Shown piece after piece: positions 41,167 to 51,339 of a stretch of 64,000 bases of DNA. Under the pieces are notes generated by a model. It saw only the letters and a list, made by a program, of their open reading frames with translations. It had not been told where the DNA came from and did no database searches. Positions within the stretch are counted from its first letter, which is position 1; the number at the start of each line of letters is the position of its first letter. The position numbers and the translations under genes are program-made. The stretch is from Chloroflexota bacterium (GTDB lineage: Bacteria > Chloroflexota > UBA11872), in NCBI GenBank assembly GCA_022824865.1, contig JAJDZD010000028.1:1-64000 (forward strand). Direction: 5' to 3'.

Positions 41167-42377
41167 CGTACCGCTCCGGCCGCTGCCGGCTCAGGTAGGC
41201 CGGCATACGCATCCAGCACCTGCTGACCCACAACCGCGGCGGCGTGTTCGCTCTTGACGAACGCGAATCCAGCCTCCGCCGCCTGCGCACAGACCGCTGG
41301 GTCTGTGGCCAGGGTCGTGACCTCCTCCACGAATTCGTCCGGCCCGCTCGCCAACGCCACGCCGATCCCGTCGCGTGTCGGCAGTCCAACGTATCCCTGC
41401 GCTCGGGCCACCACCGGCCGGCCCGCCGCCAGGGCCGACAGGACTTTGTACGGCGCGCCGGCTGCGACCGACGTTGGGGAAACCGCGAGCCAGCAACGCT
41501 CATACTCCCGGTCGATGTCGTCCACGGTCCCCCCCAGGATGGATCCCACGGGAGCGATCGGATGAAGACCCTCTGAGCGTGGCCCGACGACCCGGAGTTC
41601 GGCTGACGGAATCCGTCGCGCAACGGTTGGCCAAACCCGACCAAAGAGCCACTCGGCCGCCATGATGTTCGGGCGGTAGGCAAAGTTCGCGGCAAAGAGA
41701 ACGCGCGGATGCTCGGCCCGGCCGTCCGTACCTGGCTTGGCTTTCCCGGTCCGCACCGGATGAGGGATATAGGTCGGCGCCTTGGCGCCCAATGCGGCTA
41801 GGCCCGCCCTGTCGTCGGGCGACGACGCAACGGCCAAGTCCACCGTCTGCGCAATCCAGGCCTCCACCTGACGCAGCAGACCCGCCTGCCGGCGGGCCCA
41901 CCAGGCGCGCGGACTCGTGCTCGTCCCCGCCAGCATCCGCTGCAACATCCACTCAATGTTGTGCGCGTCGTAAACCACCCGTGGTCGTTCGCATGTGCGC
42001 GGCGCCGCGGTCCAGGCGTCGTGAATCAGCGGCGCCAGTTGCGCCTGGGCCACGTGCACGGCGTGATACTCGCCGTCGCTCAGGAGCATCTGGACACGTC
42101 CGCGCAGGATGCGGGACCCGTGGCGAATCAGTAGATCCGGAACGCCCCCGCGCCATCCGCCCAGCAGTCGCCGCCATGGCTTGGGCGGCGCCGCGCGCAC
42201 CTGGATGATCCGGCCCATGCACGAAGGCGCTGGGACCGGCGGCGCCCCAGGCCGATCGAGCGTCACCAGGTCCACCCGGTGCTCGCTCGCCAGCGCTTCC
42301 AGAAGCAGGCCGTTTCGAATCGCCGCGCCGTGCGTTGCCGGCCACGGTGACGTGGACGTGATCGCCAGGATGTTCAC
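41163..42377 (-). CDS. Family 4 (GT-B) glycosyltransferase
   Basis: Retaining GT-B glycosyltransferase of 404 aa. N-terminal domain starts MNILAITSTSPWPATHGAAI, the usual Gly-rich acceptor loop; the C-terminal donor domain has VLFAANFAYRPNIMAAEWLF, LRVVGP and the terminal EX7E-like region where AAGAPYKVLSALAAGRPVVA carries the donor-binding motif. It starts 4 bases inside the previous gene's end. Donor and acceptor not predictable. Confidence 0.9.
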   Translation of the reverse strand: MNILAITSTSPWPATHGAAIRNGLLLEALASEHRVDLVTLDRPGAPPVPAPSCMGRIIQVRAAPPKPWRRLLGGWRGGVPDLLIRHGSRILRGRVQMLLSDGEYHAVHVAQAQLAPLIHDAWTAAPRTCERPRVVYDAHNIEWMLQRMLAGTSTSPRAWWARRQAGLLRQVEAWIAQTVDLAVASSPDDRAGLAALGAKAPTYIPHPVRTGKAKPGTDGRAEHPRVLFAANFAYRPNIMAAEWLFGRVWPTVARRIPSAELRVVGPRSEGLHPIAPVGSILGGTVDDIDREYERCWLAVSPTSVAAGAPYKVLSALAAGRPVVARAQGYVGLPTRDGIGVALASGPDEFVEEVTTLATDPAVCAQAAEAGFAFVKSEHAAAVVGQQVLDAYAGLPEPAAAGAVR

Positions 42378-43441
42378 GCGTGAGCCTCATACACCGCCAG
42401 CGTGTCCCGCGCCGTTCGTTCCCAGCTGAATTCCGCGGCCCGCGCGCGGCCTCGAGCGCCCAGCGAGGCCCGCAGTCCCTCGTCGTCGGCCAGTTGATCG
42501 ATGGCCGCGGTCAAACCTTCGATGTCCTTGGGTTCGAGCAGCAGCGCGTCCTCGCCAACCACTTCCGGTACGGTGCCCGCCCTGGCCGCGATCACCGGCG
42601 TCCCGCATGTCATGGCCTCCACCGCTGCCAGGCCAAACCCCTCGTCGAGCGACGGCATGAGCACAAACTCCGCCTGGGTCAGAAGACGAACGAGCATTCC
42701 GTCACTTACGCGCCCGAGAAACCGCACGGCGTCGGTTCGCGGTTTGGCTCGCACGGCGCGCACAATCTCCGCCCCCCGGTAGCCAAGCGCCCCCGCAACC
42801 AAGAGCGTTCCCTGCCGAGCAAACGTCGACGCGCCAAAGGCGCGTGACGCCAGCTCCACGTTCTTGCGCGGCTGAATCGTTCCAACCATCAGCGCGAACG
42901 GTCCAGGCCAGATCCGACGGTCGCACGCGTCGCTGGCCGCCAACAGCCCTGGCGCGTTTGGAATAACCGTGAGGCGAGCTTCATCCACGAGATCGCGTTC
43001 CAGGATCGCCGCACGCACATGTTCGGAAAGAACGATCACAGCTCGTGCCCGCCGCCAACTCCGAACGGCCCCTGCATAGTGCCGCCGACTTGCCGCGGCG
43101 TGAGTTTCGGGATGTGTGAGAAACGAAATGTCGTGAACGGTTACGACCGCGGGGGTCTGGACGCCGTTTGGAATTCCATGATCCGGATAGTGCACCAGAT
43201 CTATCCCGCGTAACGCGCGCGGCAGCAGGAACCGTTCAAGCCGCCCGCGAACGGGGGCGAACGCCGTACGCATGGGAAGCGACGGCCTGCCCGGGAGTCC
43301 ACCGCGCCGGTCCACCAGCAACTCGATGTCAAGGCCATCCTGCGGCAGGGCCGCCAGCGCCTCCTGCAACCGCCAGATGTAGCGCCCGATGCCGGCCTGA
43401 TCGTGCCGCAGCATCCGCCCGTCCAGCGCCATCGTCCTCAT
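42374..43441 (-). CDS. Family 4 (GT-B) glycosyltransferase
   Basis: GT-B glycosyltransferase of 355 aa, probably mannosyl- or rhamnosyltransferase-like but not determinable. It begins MRTMALDGRMLRHDQAGIGR, the typical GT4 acceptor loop, and shows TVHDISFLTHPETH, LMVGTIQPRKN and the donor motif PSLDEGFGLAAVEAMTCGTP with the two Glu of EX7E. Start ATG 43439-43441 overlaps the ligase-like gene stop by 4 bases; the frame is open upstream as a shadow only. Confidence 0.92.
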   Translation of the reverse strand: MRTMALDGRMLRHDQAGIGRYIWRLQEALAALPQDGLDIELLVDRRGGLPGRPSLPMRTAFAPVRGRLERFLLPRALRGIDLVHYPDHGIPNGVQTPAVVTVHDISFLTHPETHAAASRRHYAGAVRSWRRARAVIVLSEHVRAAILERDLVDEARLTVIPNAPGLLAASDACDRRIWPGPFALMVGTIQPRKNVELASRAFGASTFARQGTLLVAGALGYRGAEIVRAVRAKPRTDAVRFLGRVSDGMLVRLLTQAEFVLMPSLDEGFGLAAVEAMTCGTPVIAARAGTVPEVVGEDALLLEPKDIEGLTAAIDQLADDEGLRASLGARGRARAAEFSWERTARDTLAVYEAHA

Positions 43442-44823
43442 GCGGGACTCAATGTTCTCCGAGACGCCCAAGCCACGACCAGACCGACAAGCCCACCCAC
43501 GAGAAACACCAGATGCGGAAAGCTGACGATGTGATGATCGAACATGCCTGCCACAACAAACGCCGTCAGCGAGGCAATCAGCGGCCGCAACGCCGGATCT
43601 GCGGCGGCGGTCTTCACGGCCGCCTGGGCCGCGCCGCCGACCAGAGCCAGGTGCGTCAGCGCGGCAAACAGGCCCGCGCGCTCCGCCAGCCACAGCCACG
43701 CATTCGAAACCCCGGCAAAAACGTCCGGATGCGGCGCCTCGCCATATCCCACGCCCAACAGCGGAAATCGGCTGATCACGCGGAACGCCTCTCGAATCTC
43801 GTCAAGTCGCAGGGCCGCCGAACGGTCCCCGCCCAGCAAGCCCTGGCGAATTCGTTCAAATGGTTCCACCGGCGCGGCCGCCACCGCCGCGCCCAGCACC
43901 GCCGCCGCCGCGGCCGCCAGGCGCGGTCGCACCAGCGCCAGCCACGCCAGCAGACCGGCGGCGGAGGCAATCCAGCTTGCACGGGAAATGGTCAACGCCA
44001 AGGCCACACCGATCAGCATTACGGCGGCCAGTCCCAGCGCGGTGCGACGCTGGCCCTCGCCAATCCACGTCAATCCAAACGGCAACGCCGCCGCCAGGGT
44101 GACGCCCAAAACGTTCGGATCGACCAGCAACCCCGTGGCTCGCGGCGTGACTTGGTCTGGCAGAAAACGCGCGACGCCCGTGGTCGGGTACCCCGCCGTT
44201 CCGATCGATTCAAGAAACTGGATTCCCACCGCCCCCGCCAGGTGCAGAACGATTGCGACGCCGGCCTGCAGGGCCGCCGCCGCCGTGACCAGAGAGCCGA
44301 GGGTCCGCAGGGAATTCGTCCCTGCCCACGACACCGCAACCGCCGGCGGAACCAGCGCGTAGAGCGACATTTTCACCGCCAACTGCGCCGCCTCGCCGTC
44401 GCTCGACGCGCCAAAGGCTGCCGCACCGGCCGCCAAGGGCAACGTCGCCCCCAGAGCCACCACGACCAAGAGCCATTGAGGAATCAGGTTCCATTCGCGA
44501 CCTGACGCCGGCCGGCCCCGGATAGCTCGAATCACGGTGCCAGCCACCGCCACCGCCACAATCACGTCCAGAACCGGCGGCTGCACGCCAACCCGCTGCG
44601 GCATCACGAGGAACGGAGCCAGCATGGCAACCAGCAGAGCCGCCGTGAGGCCCCACGCCGGTTTCGCAAGGCCCAGGGCGACGCCCAACGCGGCCATCGT
44701 GCCTGCCAGCGCCGCCGGCGGCGTTCGAGCGCCCGCGAGTACACCGGCCAGGACTGCGGCTGCGGCTAGCGCCGCGAATGTCGTCAGCGGTGGGCCTGCG
44801 CTGGACAGCCTGGCGACGATCAC
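43438..44823 (-). CDS. O-antigen ligase / polymerase family membrane protein
   Basis: Polytopic membrane protein of 461 aa, Ala/Leu/Val-rich, with about ten hydrophobic segments. Conserved features of the Wzy/WaaL (PF04932) fold are a large loop after ATGLLVDPNVLGVTLAAALP, the segment LTISRASWIASAAGLLAWLA, and the periplasmic stretch FPLLGVGYGEAPHPDVF then NAWLWLAERAG. Such proteins polymerise or ligate lipid-linked glycans outside the membrane. It sits between the unknown 124-aa gene and the GT4. Polymerase versus ligase cannot be decided from sequence. Confidence 0.82.
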   Translation of the reverse strand: MIVARLSSAGPPLTTFAALAAAAVLAGVLAGARTPPAALAGTMAALGVALGLAKPAWGLTAALLVAMLAPFLVMPQRVGVQPPVLDVIVAVAVAGTVIRAIRGRPASGREWNLIPQWLLVVVALGATLPLAAGAAAFGASSDGEAAQLAVKMSLYALVPPAVAVSWAGTNSLRTLGSLVTAAAALQAGVAIVLHLAGAVGIQFLESIGTAGYPTTGVARFLPDQVTPRATGLLVDPNVLGVTLAAALPFGLTWIGEGQRRTALGLAAVMLIGVALALTISRASWIASAAGLLAWLALVRPRLAAAAAAVLGAAVAAAPVEPFERIRQGLLGGDRSAALRLDEIREAFRVISRFPLLGVGYGEAPHPDVFAGVSNAWLWLAERAGLFAALTHLALVGGAAQAAVKTAAADPALRPLIASLTAFVVAGMFDHHIVSFPHLVFLVGGLVGLVVAWASRRTLSPA

Positions 44824-44853
44824 CGCCTGTGCGCGTGCGGACCCGGGCGGCCG

Positions 44854-45228
44854 CTACCCGTTGTCCGCGTCGGCGTCTCCGGCCTTGGCGACCGTTTCGC
44901 GTGCCTTCCAGGCCTCGTAGGCGGCCTGATCCACCAGTTCGCCGCCCTCAATGGTGTAGTCGCCGGTATAGGCCCGACCCGCATCGAACACCAGGTACAG
45001 GTTGATTGTTCGAAAGCTCTTGGCCCCAATGATGTCTTTGTTCGTCGTGTAGTGCGACGCCCCGTCGCCGGCCCCCTCGAACTCTGGTGACAGGTCGGCG
45101 TTCGGATCCACGCGAACGTCGATGATCTCGTCCGCGTACTTGCTCTTGACGTAGAAATGCCACGCCGTGTCGACAGGCTCCTTCGATCCGCCGTCACCGC
45201 CGCCGAAGAGTCGCCGAAAAAACCCCAT
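44854..45228 (-). CDS. Hypothetical protein, 124 aa, in the glycan cluster
   Basis: I do not recognise this protein. It begins MGFFRRLFGGGDGGSKEP, a short amphipathic basic/Gly start, then a compact mixed alpha/beta body with AWHFYVKSKYADEIIDVRVD and SFRTINLYLVFDAGRAYTGD, and an acidic end. No signal peptide, membrane helix, cysteine pair or catalytic motif is visible. A good ribosome binding site (GGAGG, about 8 bases upstream) supports translation. It lies between a GT2 gene (18-base gap) and the ligase-like gene (30-base gap), so it is in the operon, but it breaks the pattern of overlapping glycosyltransferases. Function unknown. Confidence 0.75.
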   Translation of the reverse strand: MGFFRRLFGGGDGGSKEPVDTAWHFYVKSKYADEIIDVRVDPNADLSPEFEGAGDGASHYTTNKDIIGAKSFRTINLYLVFDAGRAYTGDYTIEGGELVDQAAYEAWKARETVAKAGDADADNG

Positions 45229-45246
45229 CGTTGTCCTCCACCTGCG

Positions 45247-46212
45247 TCAACGCTCGAGTAAGGCATCAATGTAGGCATCTGCCACGCGGCGTGAACGCTG
45301 GCGGCGCGACCGCTTGCTCCAGGCCCGGGGCAGATGCGCAATCGACGCCAACTGGCCCGCCAGCGTGGCGCGCGCCGCTCGTCCCTGGATCGCGCGCAGC
45401 GCCGCAGCCATCAGTTTAAGCTGCGCCCAGGCAATCCGCCACCACCCACGCCGCCACAGGAACCCAGGCATGTTCATTACCGCCACCAGCGGGCGATTGC
45501 GCGCCACCAGGTAACTGGCGATCGGTCCGCCGGCCGTGGCGCTCAGCCGGTGACGCACCACCGCCTCCGGCACATAGCGACATCGATGCCCCGCCATTTG
45601 CGCTCGCCAATCCAGATCAACGTCCTCGCAGTACATCACCAGGTCTTCGTCAAAGACGCCAACATCGTCGAACAGCTCGCGTCGATAGGCCGACGCCGCC
45701 GCGCAGGCGCCAAAAACCTCGCACGACTCGCGATAGACCGGACCGTCCGGCTGCCAGACCCCGCGATTGGCCGGCAGCCCGTTTCGGCCGAACGTGTCGC
45801 CGGCCGCGTGCAGGCGCGAGGGATCGTCGTACAGCAGGATCCGCGAAGCCAGGAAGCTGGCGTCGGGCGCCGTCGCGAACGTGCGGTCCAACGCCGCCAG
45901 CCATCCGGGCTCTGGCACCGCGTCGTTGTTCAGCAGCGCAACGAACTTCCCGCGCGCGACGTCAATCCCTCGATTGAGCGCGGCCGCAAGTCCTCGCTGA
46001 CTCGGAAGTTCCACGACTCGGTCGTGGGGCCGCTGCGATTGCATCCAGGCCACCGTGTCGTCGTCCGAACCGTCGTCCACCACCACCACTTCAAAGTCCC
46101 GCAGTACTTGCTCGTCCAGACCGTCCAGTGCCTCTGCCAGCAGGTGCCGCCCGTTCCAGGTCGGAATCAGGACCGACCAGCGCGGCGCGTCTGCACCACT
46201 GCTGACCGTCAC
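45247..46212 (-). CDS. Family 2 glycosyltransferase (rhamnosyltransferase-like)
   Basis: GT-A transferase of 321 aa. SVLIPTWNGRHLLAEALDGL and VVVVDDGSDDDTVAW form the nucleotide site, LLNNDAVPEPGWL the metal site and ELFDDVGVFDEDLVMYCEDV then DLDWRAQMAG the acceptor-side signature. A hydrophobic, Trp-rich C-terminus (GFLWRRGWWRIAW) may sit on the membrane. It follows rmlD with no gap, which makes dTDP-rhamnose a plausible donor, an inference from context only. Confidence 0.9.
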   Translation of the reverse strand: MTVSSGADAPRWSVLIPTWNGRHLLAEALDGLDEQVLRDFEVVVVDDGSDDDTVAWMQSQRPHDRVVELPSQRGLAAALNRGIDVARGKFVALLNNDAVPEPGWLAALDRTFATAPDASFLASRILLYDDPSRLHAAGDTFGRNGLPANRGVWQPDGPVYRESCEVFGACAAASAYRRELFDDVGVFDEDLVMYCEDVDLDWRAQMAGHRCRYVPEAVVRHRLSATAGGPIASYLVARNRPLVAVMNMPGFLWRRGWWRIAWAQLKLMAAALRAIQGRAARATLAGQLASIAHLPRAWSKRSRRQRSRRVADAYIDALLER

Positions 46213-47058
46213 CTACGCGGCCATCTCTCGGATGTGTGCCGTCAATGCCTCGCCCCAGGGACGTAGTGTCACCCCCACGGCCCGTGCCGTTTCGTTGGCA
46301 AGTTCGGCATTCGCCGGCACCGCCGCCGCGCGCGGAAACTCGCTGGCGCTGATCTCCTCCAGTTGGACATCCCGGTGGTCAAGACCGGCGAGAAACGCCG
46401 CCGCCCAGCCATACCAGCTGGTCGCCCCCTCATTGACCAGGTGATGCACGCCAAACGCCCCGGTCTCCGCCAGTTCCAGGATCGCGGCTGCCAGGTCGCC
46501 GGCATTCGTCGGATTGGCCACTTGGTCGCCCACGTACCGTAGTGGACCGTCCAGCGCATCCACGTTCGTCAGTCGGCTCAGAAAATTACGTCCCCACCGG
46601 CTATACAGCCAGCTCGTTCGCACCACGTACAGCCGCTCCAGGACCTGGCGGGCGGCCCGTTCGCCGTGCAGCTTCGTCCAGCCGTAGGCGCTCAATGGCG
46701 CGGCGTCGTCATACTCTAGGTAGGGACCGAGCTTCTTGCCGTCGAACACGTAGTTCGTGCTCACGTAGACCATCTGGGCGTTGGCGCGCTCGGCGGCCCG
46801 TGCGACGTTCCAGGTCCCCACGGCGTTGATTCGATACGCTTCCGCCCGATCGCGTTCGCAGCCGTCGACGTTCGTCGCCGCCGCCGCGTGGATGATCAGG
46901 CGCGGCGAGATCTCTCCAAGCGTTCGCTCCACCAGCGACGCGTTCGTTATGTCGAGTTGTGACCGGTTCAGCGTAACGGTCGTCTGCGCGTCCAGCCGCC
47001 GTGCCAACTCGATTCCCAATTGACCGCCGGCGCCTGTAACGACCGTCGTGCCAGCCAC
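46213..47058 (-). CDS. rmlD: dTDP-4-dehydrorhamnose reductase-like short-chain dehydrogenase
   Basis: Likely last enzyme of dTDP-L-rhamnose synthesis, reducing dTDP-4-keto-L-rhamnose with NADPH. The Rossmann start is VVTGAGGQLGIELARRL, followed by DITNASLVERTL, HAAAATNVDGCERDRAEAYR and STNYVFDGKK, all RmlD-like; the catalytic pair YxxxK is in AYGWTKLHGER. Length 281 aa is normal. No rmlA, rmlB or rmlC is in the window, so the pathway must be completed elsewhere. An NAD-dependent epimerase with other specificity is the alternative. Confidence 0.88.
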   Translation of the reverse strand: MAGTTVVTGAGGQLGIELARRLDAQTTVTLNRSQLDITNASLVERTLGEISPRLIIHAAAATNVDGCERDRAEAYRINAVGTWNVARAAERANAQMVYVSTNYVFDGKKLGPYLEYDDAAPLSAYGWTKLHGERAARQVLERLYVVRTSWLYSRWGRNFLSRLTNVDALDGPLRYVGDQVANPTNAGDLAAAILELAETGAFGVHHLVNEGATSWYGWAAAFLAGLDHRDVQLEEISASEFPRAAAVPANAELANETARAVGVTLRPWGEALTAHIREMAA

Positions 47059-47059
47059 G

Positions 47060-47338
47060 TTAGGACTCCGAATCGCCTGATCCCGAATCGGCGTACATCA
47101 GCCCAACCGCAAACGCCGCCGTAACCACCGCCACGGCCACCAGGCCCGCGTATTGCGCCACGCCCAGCGCACGTCCGGCCGACACCATGAAGACCAGCGC
47201 CGTAAGGACCGCCGCCAACACAAGAAACGCAATCACGGCGGGGCGGCGGAAAAATGTCAATCGGGAGCGCAGAAAATCACCGTCCAGGTTGCGTATCCGG
47301 TGCGCGTACCCTGGAGGGCTATCATACCAGCGTGGCAT
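47060..47338 (-). CDS. Small membrane protein, two transmembrane segments
   Basis: Unrecognised 92-aa protein. After a basic N-terminus (MPRWYDSPPGYAHRIRNLDG) it has two hydrophobic helices, FFRRPAVIAFLVLAAVLTAL and AQYAGLVAVAVVTAAFAVGL, with a short polar link and a Ser/Asp tail. It precedes rmlD by one base, so it is the first gene of the minus-strand glycan operon, and diverges from miaB with only 38 bases between start codons. A role as a membrane accessory is possible but not shown. Confidence 0.68.
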   Translation of the reverse strand: MPRWYDSPPGYAHRIRNLDGDFLRSRLTFFRRPAVIAFLVLAAVLTALVFMVSAGRALGVAQYAGLVAVAVVTAAFAVGLMYADSGSGDSES

Positions 47339-47376
47339 TTCGGCCCTCGGCCGCTACACAAGGTTCCATTCGTTCG

Positions 47377-48714
<1,338 letters not shown>

Positions 48715-48721
48715 CGCCCTC

Positions 48722-50518
48722 GTGCGCCCACGGCAGCGGCGCGGCGCCTCGCGGCGCGCCTTCCTGACCGCGGCCGCTGCCGCCAGTGTCACTGCGGCCT
48801 GCGGAGAGGCCCCTCCCTCCCCGATTGGCTTGGCGGCGCGACCGTATTGGGAACCCGCCCTCACGGTCGCCACCGGCTCCCTGAACGTAGTGCGTACCTT
48901 GGAACTCAACATTCGCGAGCTGGGCGCCGAATCTCAGACGCCCGAGCAGTTTGCGGCTGCTGCGCAGGCTCGATTCGAGACCATCGGCGCCCTCGGCCAG
49001 GCCCTCGTCCCGCTCAGCCCACCGGCGTCGGCCGCTGCGGCCCACGGGCATCTCACCACCGCCGTGGACGCCTTGGTCGAGATCATCCCCACACTACGCG
49101 CCTACGACGAGCTCGAAGAACCCGAGCGCCTCGTCCACGTCATCACTCTGCAACGGCGTGCGCGATCCGCCATCGGCGCCTTCGCCCAGGCCATCGGGCC
49201 AGGCCGCACCAGAAACTGGCTGCTGGCGACCATCGCCGACCTGGGAGAGTTTCAGTTCGATGTCGTCCGGGTTCCCATGCTGGCCGTACTGGTTGGGCCT
49301 TTCGACAGCGAGACCGAAGCGCGGGCTCGGATCGGCCAGCGTCTTCCCTCGCTCCGCATGTCCCGCGTCTTCCGGCGCTGGGTCGAGGCGGGTCGCTTTC
49401 CCACCCCGGACGAAGCCGACGCCGCGGCCCGCGAATGGCAGCTCGACGGCTTCGCGACCCGAATTGAAGATGTCGTCGATCTGGCCTTTACGCTCACCGA
49501 GGGCAGGGCCCCGTCTGCTGGTCGTTGGACCGAGCGCGCCTGGCTCGCTCGTACCGACTTCGACATCACGGCCCTCGCGGCCTCCGACCAAGCCGAACTT
49601 GTGGTCGCCATCGCGCGCGATGGCGCCGTCGCGGCGTTTGGTCCCACCGGCGACTCCCGCTGGACGCGCAATCTCAAAATTCCGCTGGCCCGCGCGGCCG
49701 TGTCTGGCAACGGCGAACTCATGGCCGCCCACGGGTTCGATCTCCTGCTGCTCGATTCCGACGGCCAACCGATCTGGCGCTCGCCCGCTCGCCCCGACAA
49801 CCAGCTGCTCGAGGACGTGGTCTTCGCGCCCGGCGGCGACTGGCTGGTGGTGCGCTCCACCAATGCCAGCAGCTTCGGACACGTCTTTGCCTTCGGTCAT
49901 ACCGGCCAGCTCTGGGGCCCCACCAAGGCGTACATCAGTGCCGCCGACGTCGCCCTCGACCCCAAAACCGGAACCGTGGCCGTCGCCTCATCCAACCGGG
50001 CGGAAAACCATGTCGTTCTCATCAACTCCGGCGGCAATCTGGACCAGCGCTTCGGCGTCGATGGCCAGGTGCACCATGTGCTGTTTACGCAGACCGGCGA
50101 ACACACCGTCGCCGTTACGGACCGAAGCATGCAGATCTTCGACAGCGCTCGCGGCGACCTTGTCTGGCAGATCGGCTATCCCTCGTCCGCCGCGGCTCGC
50201 CTGCCCGCCGCCGACACCATCGTGCTGGCCGGACCGAACGGGCTGGCGGCCTTCAGCGTGACTGGGACCGAGCTGTGGCAAATACCCGGGCTCGTGGTCG
50301 AGCGCCTGCTCGTCACCGACGCCTACGTCATTGCCCAGACATCCGAACGCGCGCTGGCCGTCATTCGCGCCGATGGCGCGCAACTCGGACAACTCGTGAC
50401 CTCGTCCGAGATTCGCGCCGTCGCCGCCGCGCCCGCCGCCAACCTCCTGCTCACGGCCAACGCCGAACGGGCGATCGAAGCCTGGCAACTTCCCGAGATC
50501 GAGCCGGCCGCCGGCTAG
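48722..50518 (+). CDS. Tat-type lipoprotein with C-terminal beta-propeller
   Basis: Exported 598-aa protein of unknown function. A twin-arginine signal ASRRAFLTAAAAASVTAAC ends in a lipobox Cys at about residue 27. The first 260 residues are mostly helical, without recognised motif. From about residue 280 repeated strands resemble a PQQ/WD40-type propeller: VVAIARDGAVAAFGPTGDSR, LMAAHGFDLLLLDSDGQPIW, VAVTDRSMQIFDSARGDLVW, AFSVTGTELWQIPGL. GTG start (48722) 8 bases after miaB. The stop shares a CTAG with the convergent neighbour. Similar in design to the NHL lipoprotein at the far end of the glycan cluster. Confidence 0.78.
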   Translation: MRPRQRRGASRRAFLTAAAAASVTAACGEAPPSPIGLAARPYWEPALTVATGSLNVVRTLELNIRELGAESQTPEQFAAAAQARFETIGALGQALVPLSPPASAAAAHGHLTTAVDALVEIIPTLRAYDELEEPERLVHVITLQRRARSAIGAFAQAIGPGRTRNWLLATIADLGEFQFDVVRVPMLAVLVGPFDSETEARARIGQRLPSLRMSRVFRRWVEAGRFPTPDEADAAAREWQLDGFATRIEDVVDLAFTLTEGRAPSAGRWTERAWLARTDFDITALAASDQAELVVAIARDGAVAAFGPTGDSRWTRNLKIPLARAAVSGNGELMAAHGFDLLLLDSDGQPIWRSPARPDNQLLEDVVFAPGGDWLVVRSTNASSFGHVFAFGHTGQLWGPTKAYISAADVALDPKTGTVAVASSNRAENHVVLINSGGNLDQRFGVDGQVHHVLFTQTGEHTVAVTDRSMQIFDSARGDLVWQIGYPSSAAARLPAADTIVLAGPNGLAAFSVTGTELWQIPGLVVERLLVTDAYVIAQTSERALAVIRADGAQLGQLVTSSEIRAVAAAPAANLLLTANAERAIEAWQLPEIEPAAG

Positions 50519-51255
50519 GGACGGTCGATCGCCGTCGACACCACTATGTGGTTGCGTAACTCGGCGCCAAACTCCAGCGCGTCGTGGACCTCGATGAACC
50601 GGCCCAGCGCCCGCGCTTCCCGGGCCTGCTGAATGCGCTCGGTGATCGCCGGCTGTCCCGCGAAATTGTTGAGCAGACCCAATTGTCCACCCGAACTGGT
50701 CGTCAGGATCGACCGCAAGAGAAGCGCCAGCGTCTGCGCGTCGGCGGGGAGTTCCGACGTCGCGCGGATCGGGCCGACTTCGGCAAGCGCGGCCGCCGTT
50801 CCCCCGCTCTCGGCAATAACTCGCAATTGGGAGCTCTCGTCGCGCAGCGCCTGGGTCGCCAGCATCCCCAGATAACCCGTGGCTGGGTCGAGCGCCGCGA
50901 TCACTCGATCCGCCTCGCGCAGAAATGAGCGCAAGCCCGGATCGCTGACCATGTTGACCGGAAGCGCGTCCAAGGTCTGCAGCCGTGCCGGCGCCGGCCG
51001 CGGCGGCAATCGCACCAGCGGCGTCCGAGGCAGTCGCTCGGCATCCGGCACCGCGGCTTCGCTCAACAGGCCTGAATGGTCGCCACGCACCGGCGCGGGT
51101 TGACGAGCGCGCGCTTGCGCTGGCGGCCCATCCGGCGGCTGCGCGGAGACCAGCGCCAGCAGCAGCCCGGCCACCGAGAGCGCCAGCACCCCAAGCACCG
51201 CAAACAGCAGGCCGCGCAGCGTCAACAGATCGCGCGGGCGCAGGCGGCCGATCAC
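50515..51255 (-). CDS. Hypothetical single-pass membrane protein
   Basis: Unrecognised 246-aa protein. A GTG start leads into a short basic segment and one hydrophobic helix (GLLFAVLGVLALSVAGLLLA, residues 14-34), then a Pro/Arg/Ala-rich linker and a helical region with EADRVIAALDPATGYLGM and QTLALLLRSILTTSSG. No cysteine or catalytic motif. It looks like an anchored extracytoplasmic protein. Convergent with the lipoprotein gene; the two stop codons share CTAG at 50515-50518. Confidence 0.6.
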   Translation of the reverse strand: MIGRLRPRDLLTLRGLLFAVLGVLALSVAGLLLALVSAQPPDGPPAQARARQPAPVRGDHSGLLSEAAVPDAERLPRTPLVRLPPRPAPARLQTLDALPVNMVSDPGLRSFLREADRVIAALDPATGYLGMLATQALRDESSQLRVIAESGGTAAALAEVGPIRATSELPADAQTLALLLRSILTTSSGGQLGLLNNFAGQPAITERIQQAREARALGRFIEVHDALEFGAELRNHIVVSTAIDRP

Positions 51256-51339
51256 GCGATCCGCACTGGCGCCCGGCGTGTGCCGGCGCCCCCGCGACCT
51301 CGTTGCGTTGGATGCATGCTGAACGCTGACGCTTCATTG

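Noticed and set aside
35141-47338. Glycan cluster as a recently acquired island
   Set aside because: No integrase, tRNA, IS or direct repeats at its edges, and composition matches the surrounding non-ribosomal genes.
49988-51337. 449-codon minus frame overlapping the lipoprotein gene
   Set aside because: Overlaps both the lipoprotein and the membrane protein genes; composition is a shadow and no motif is present.
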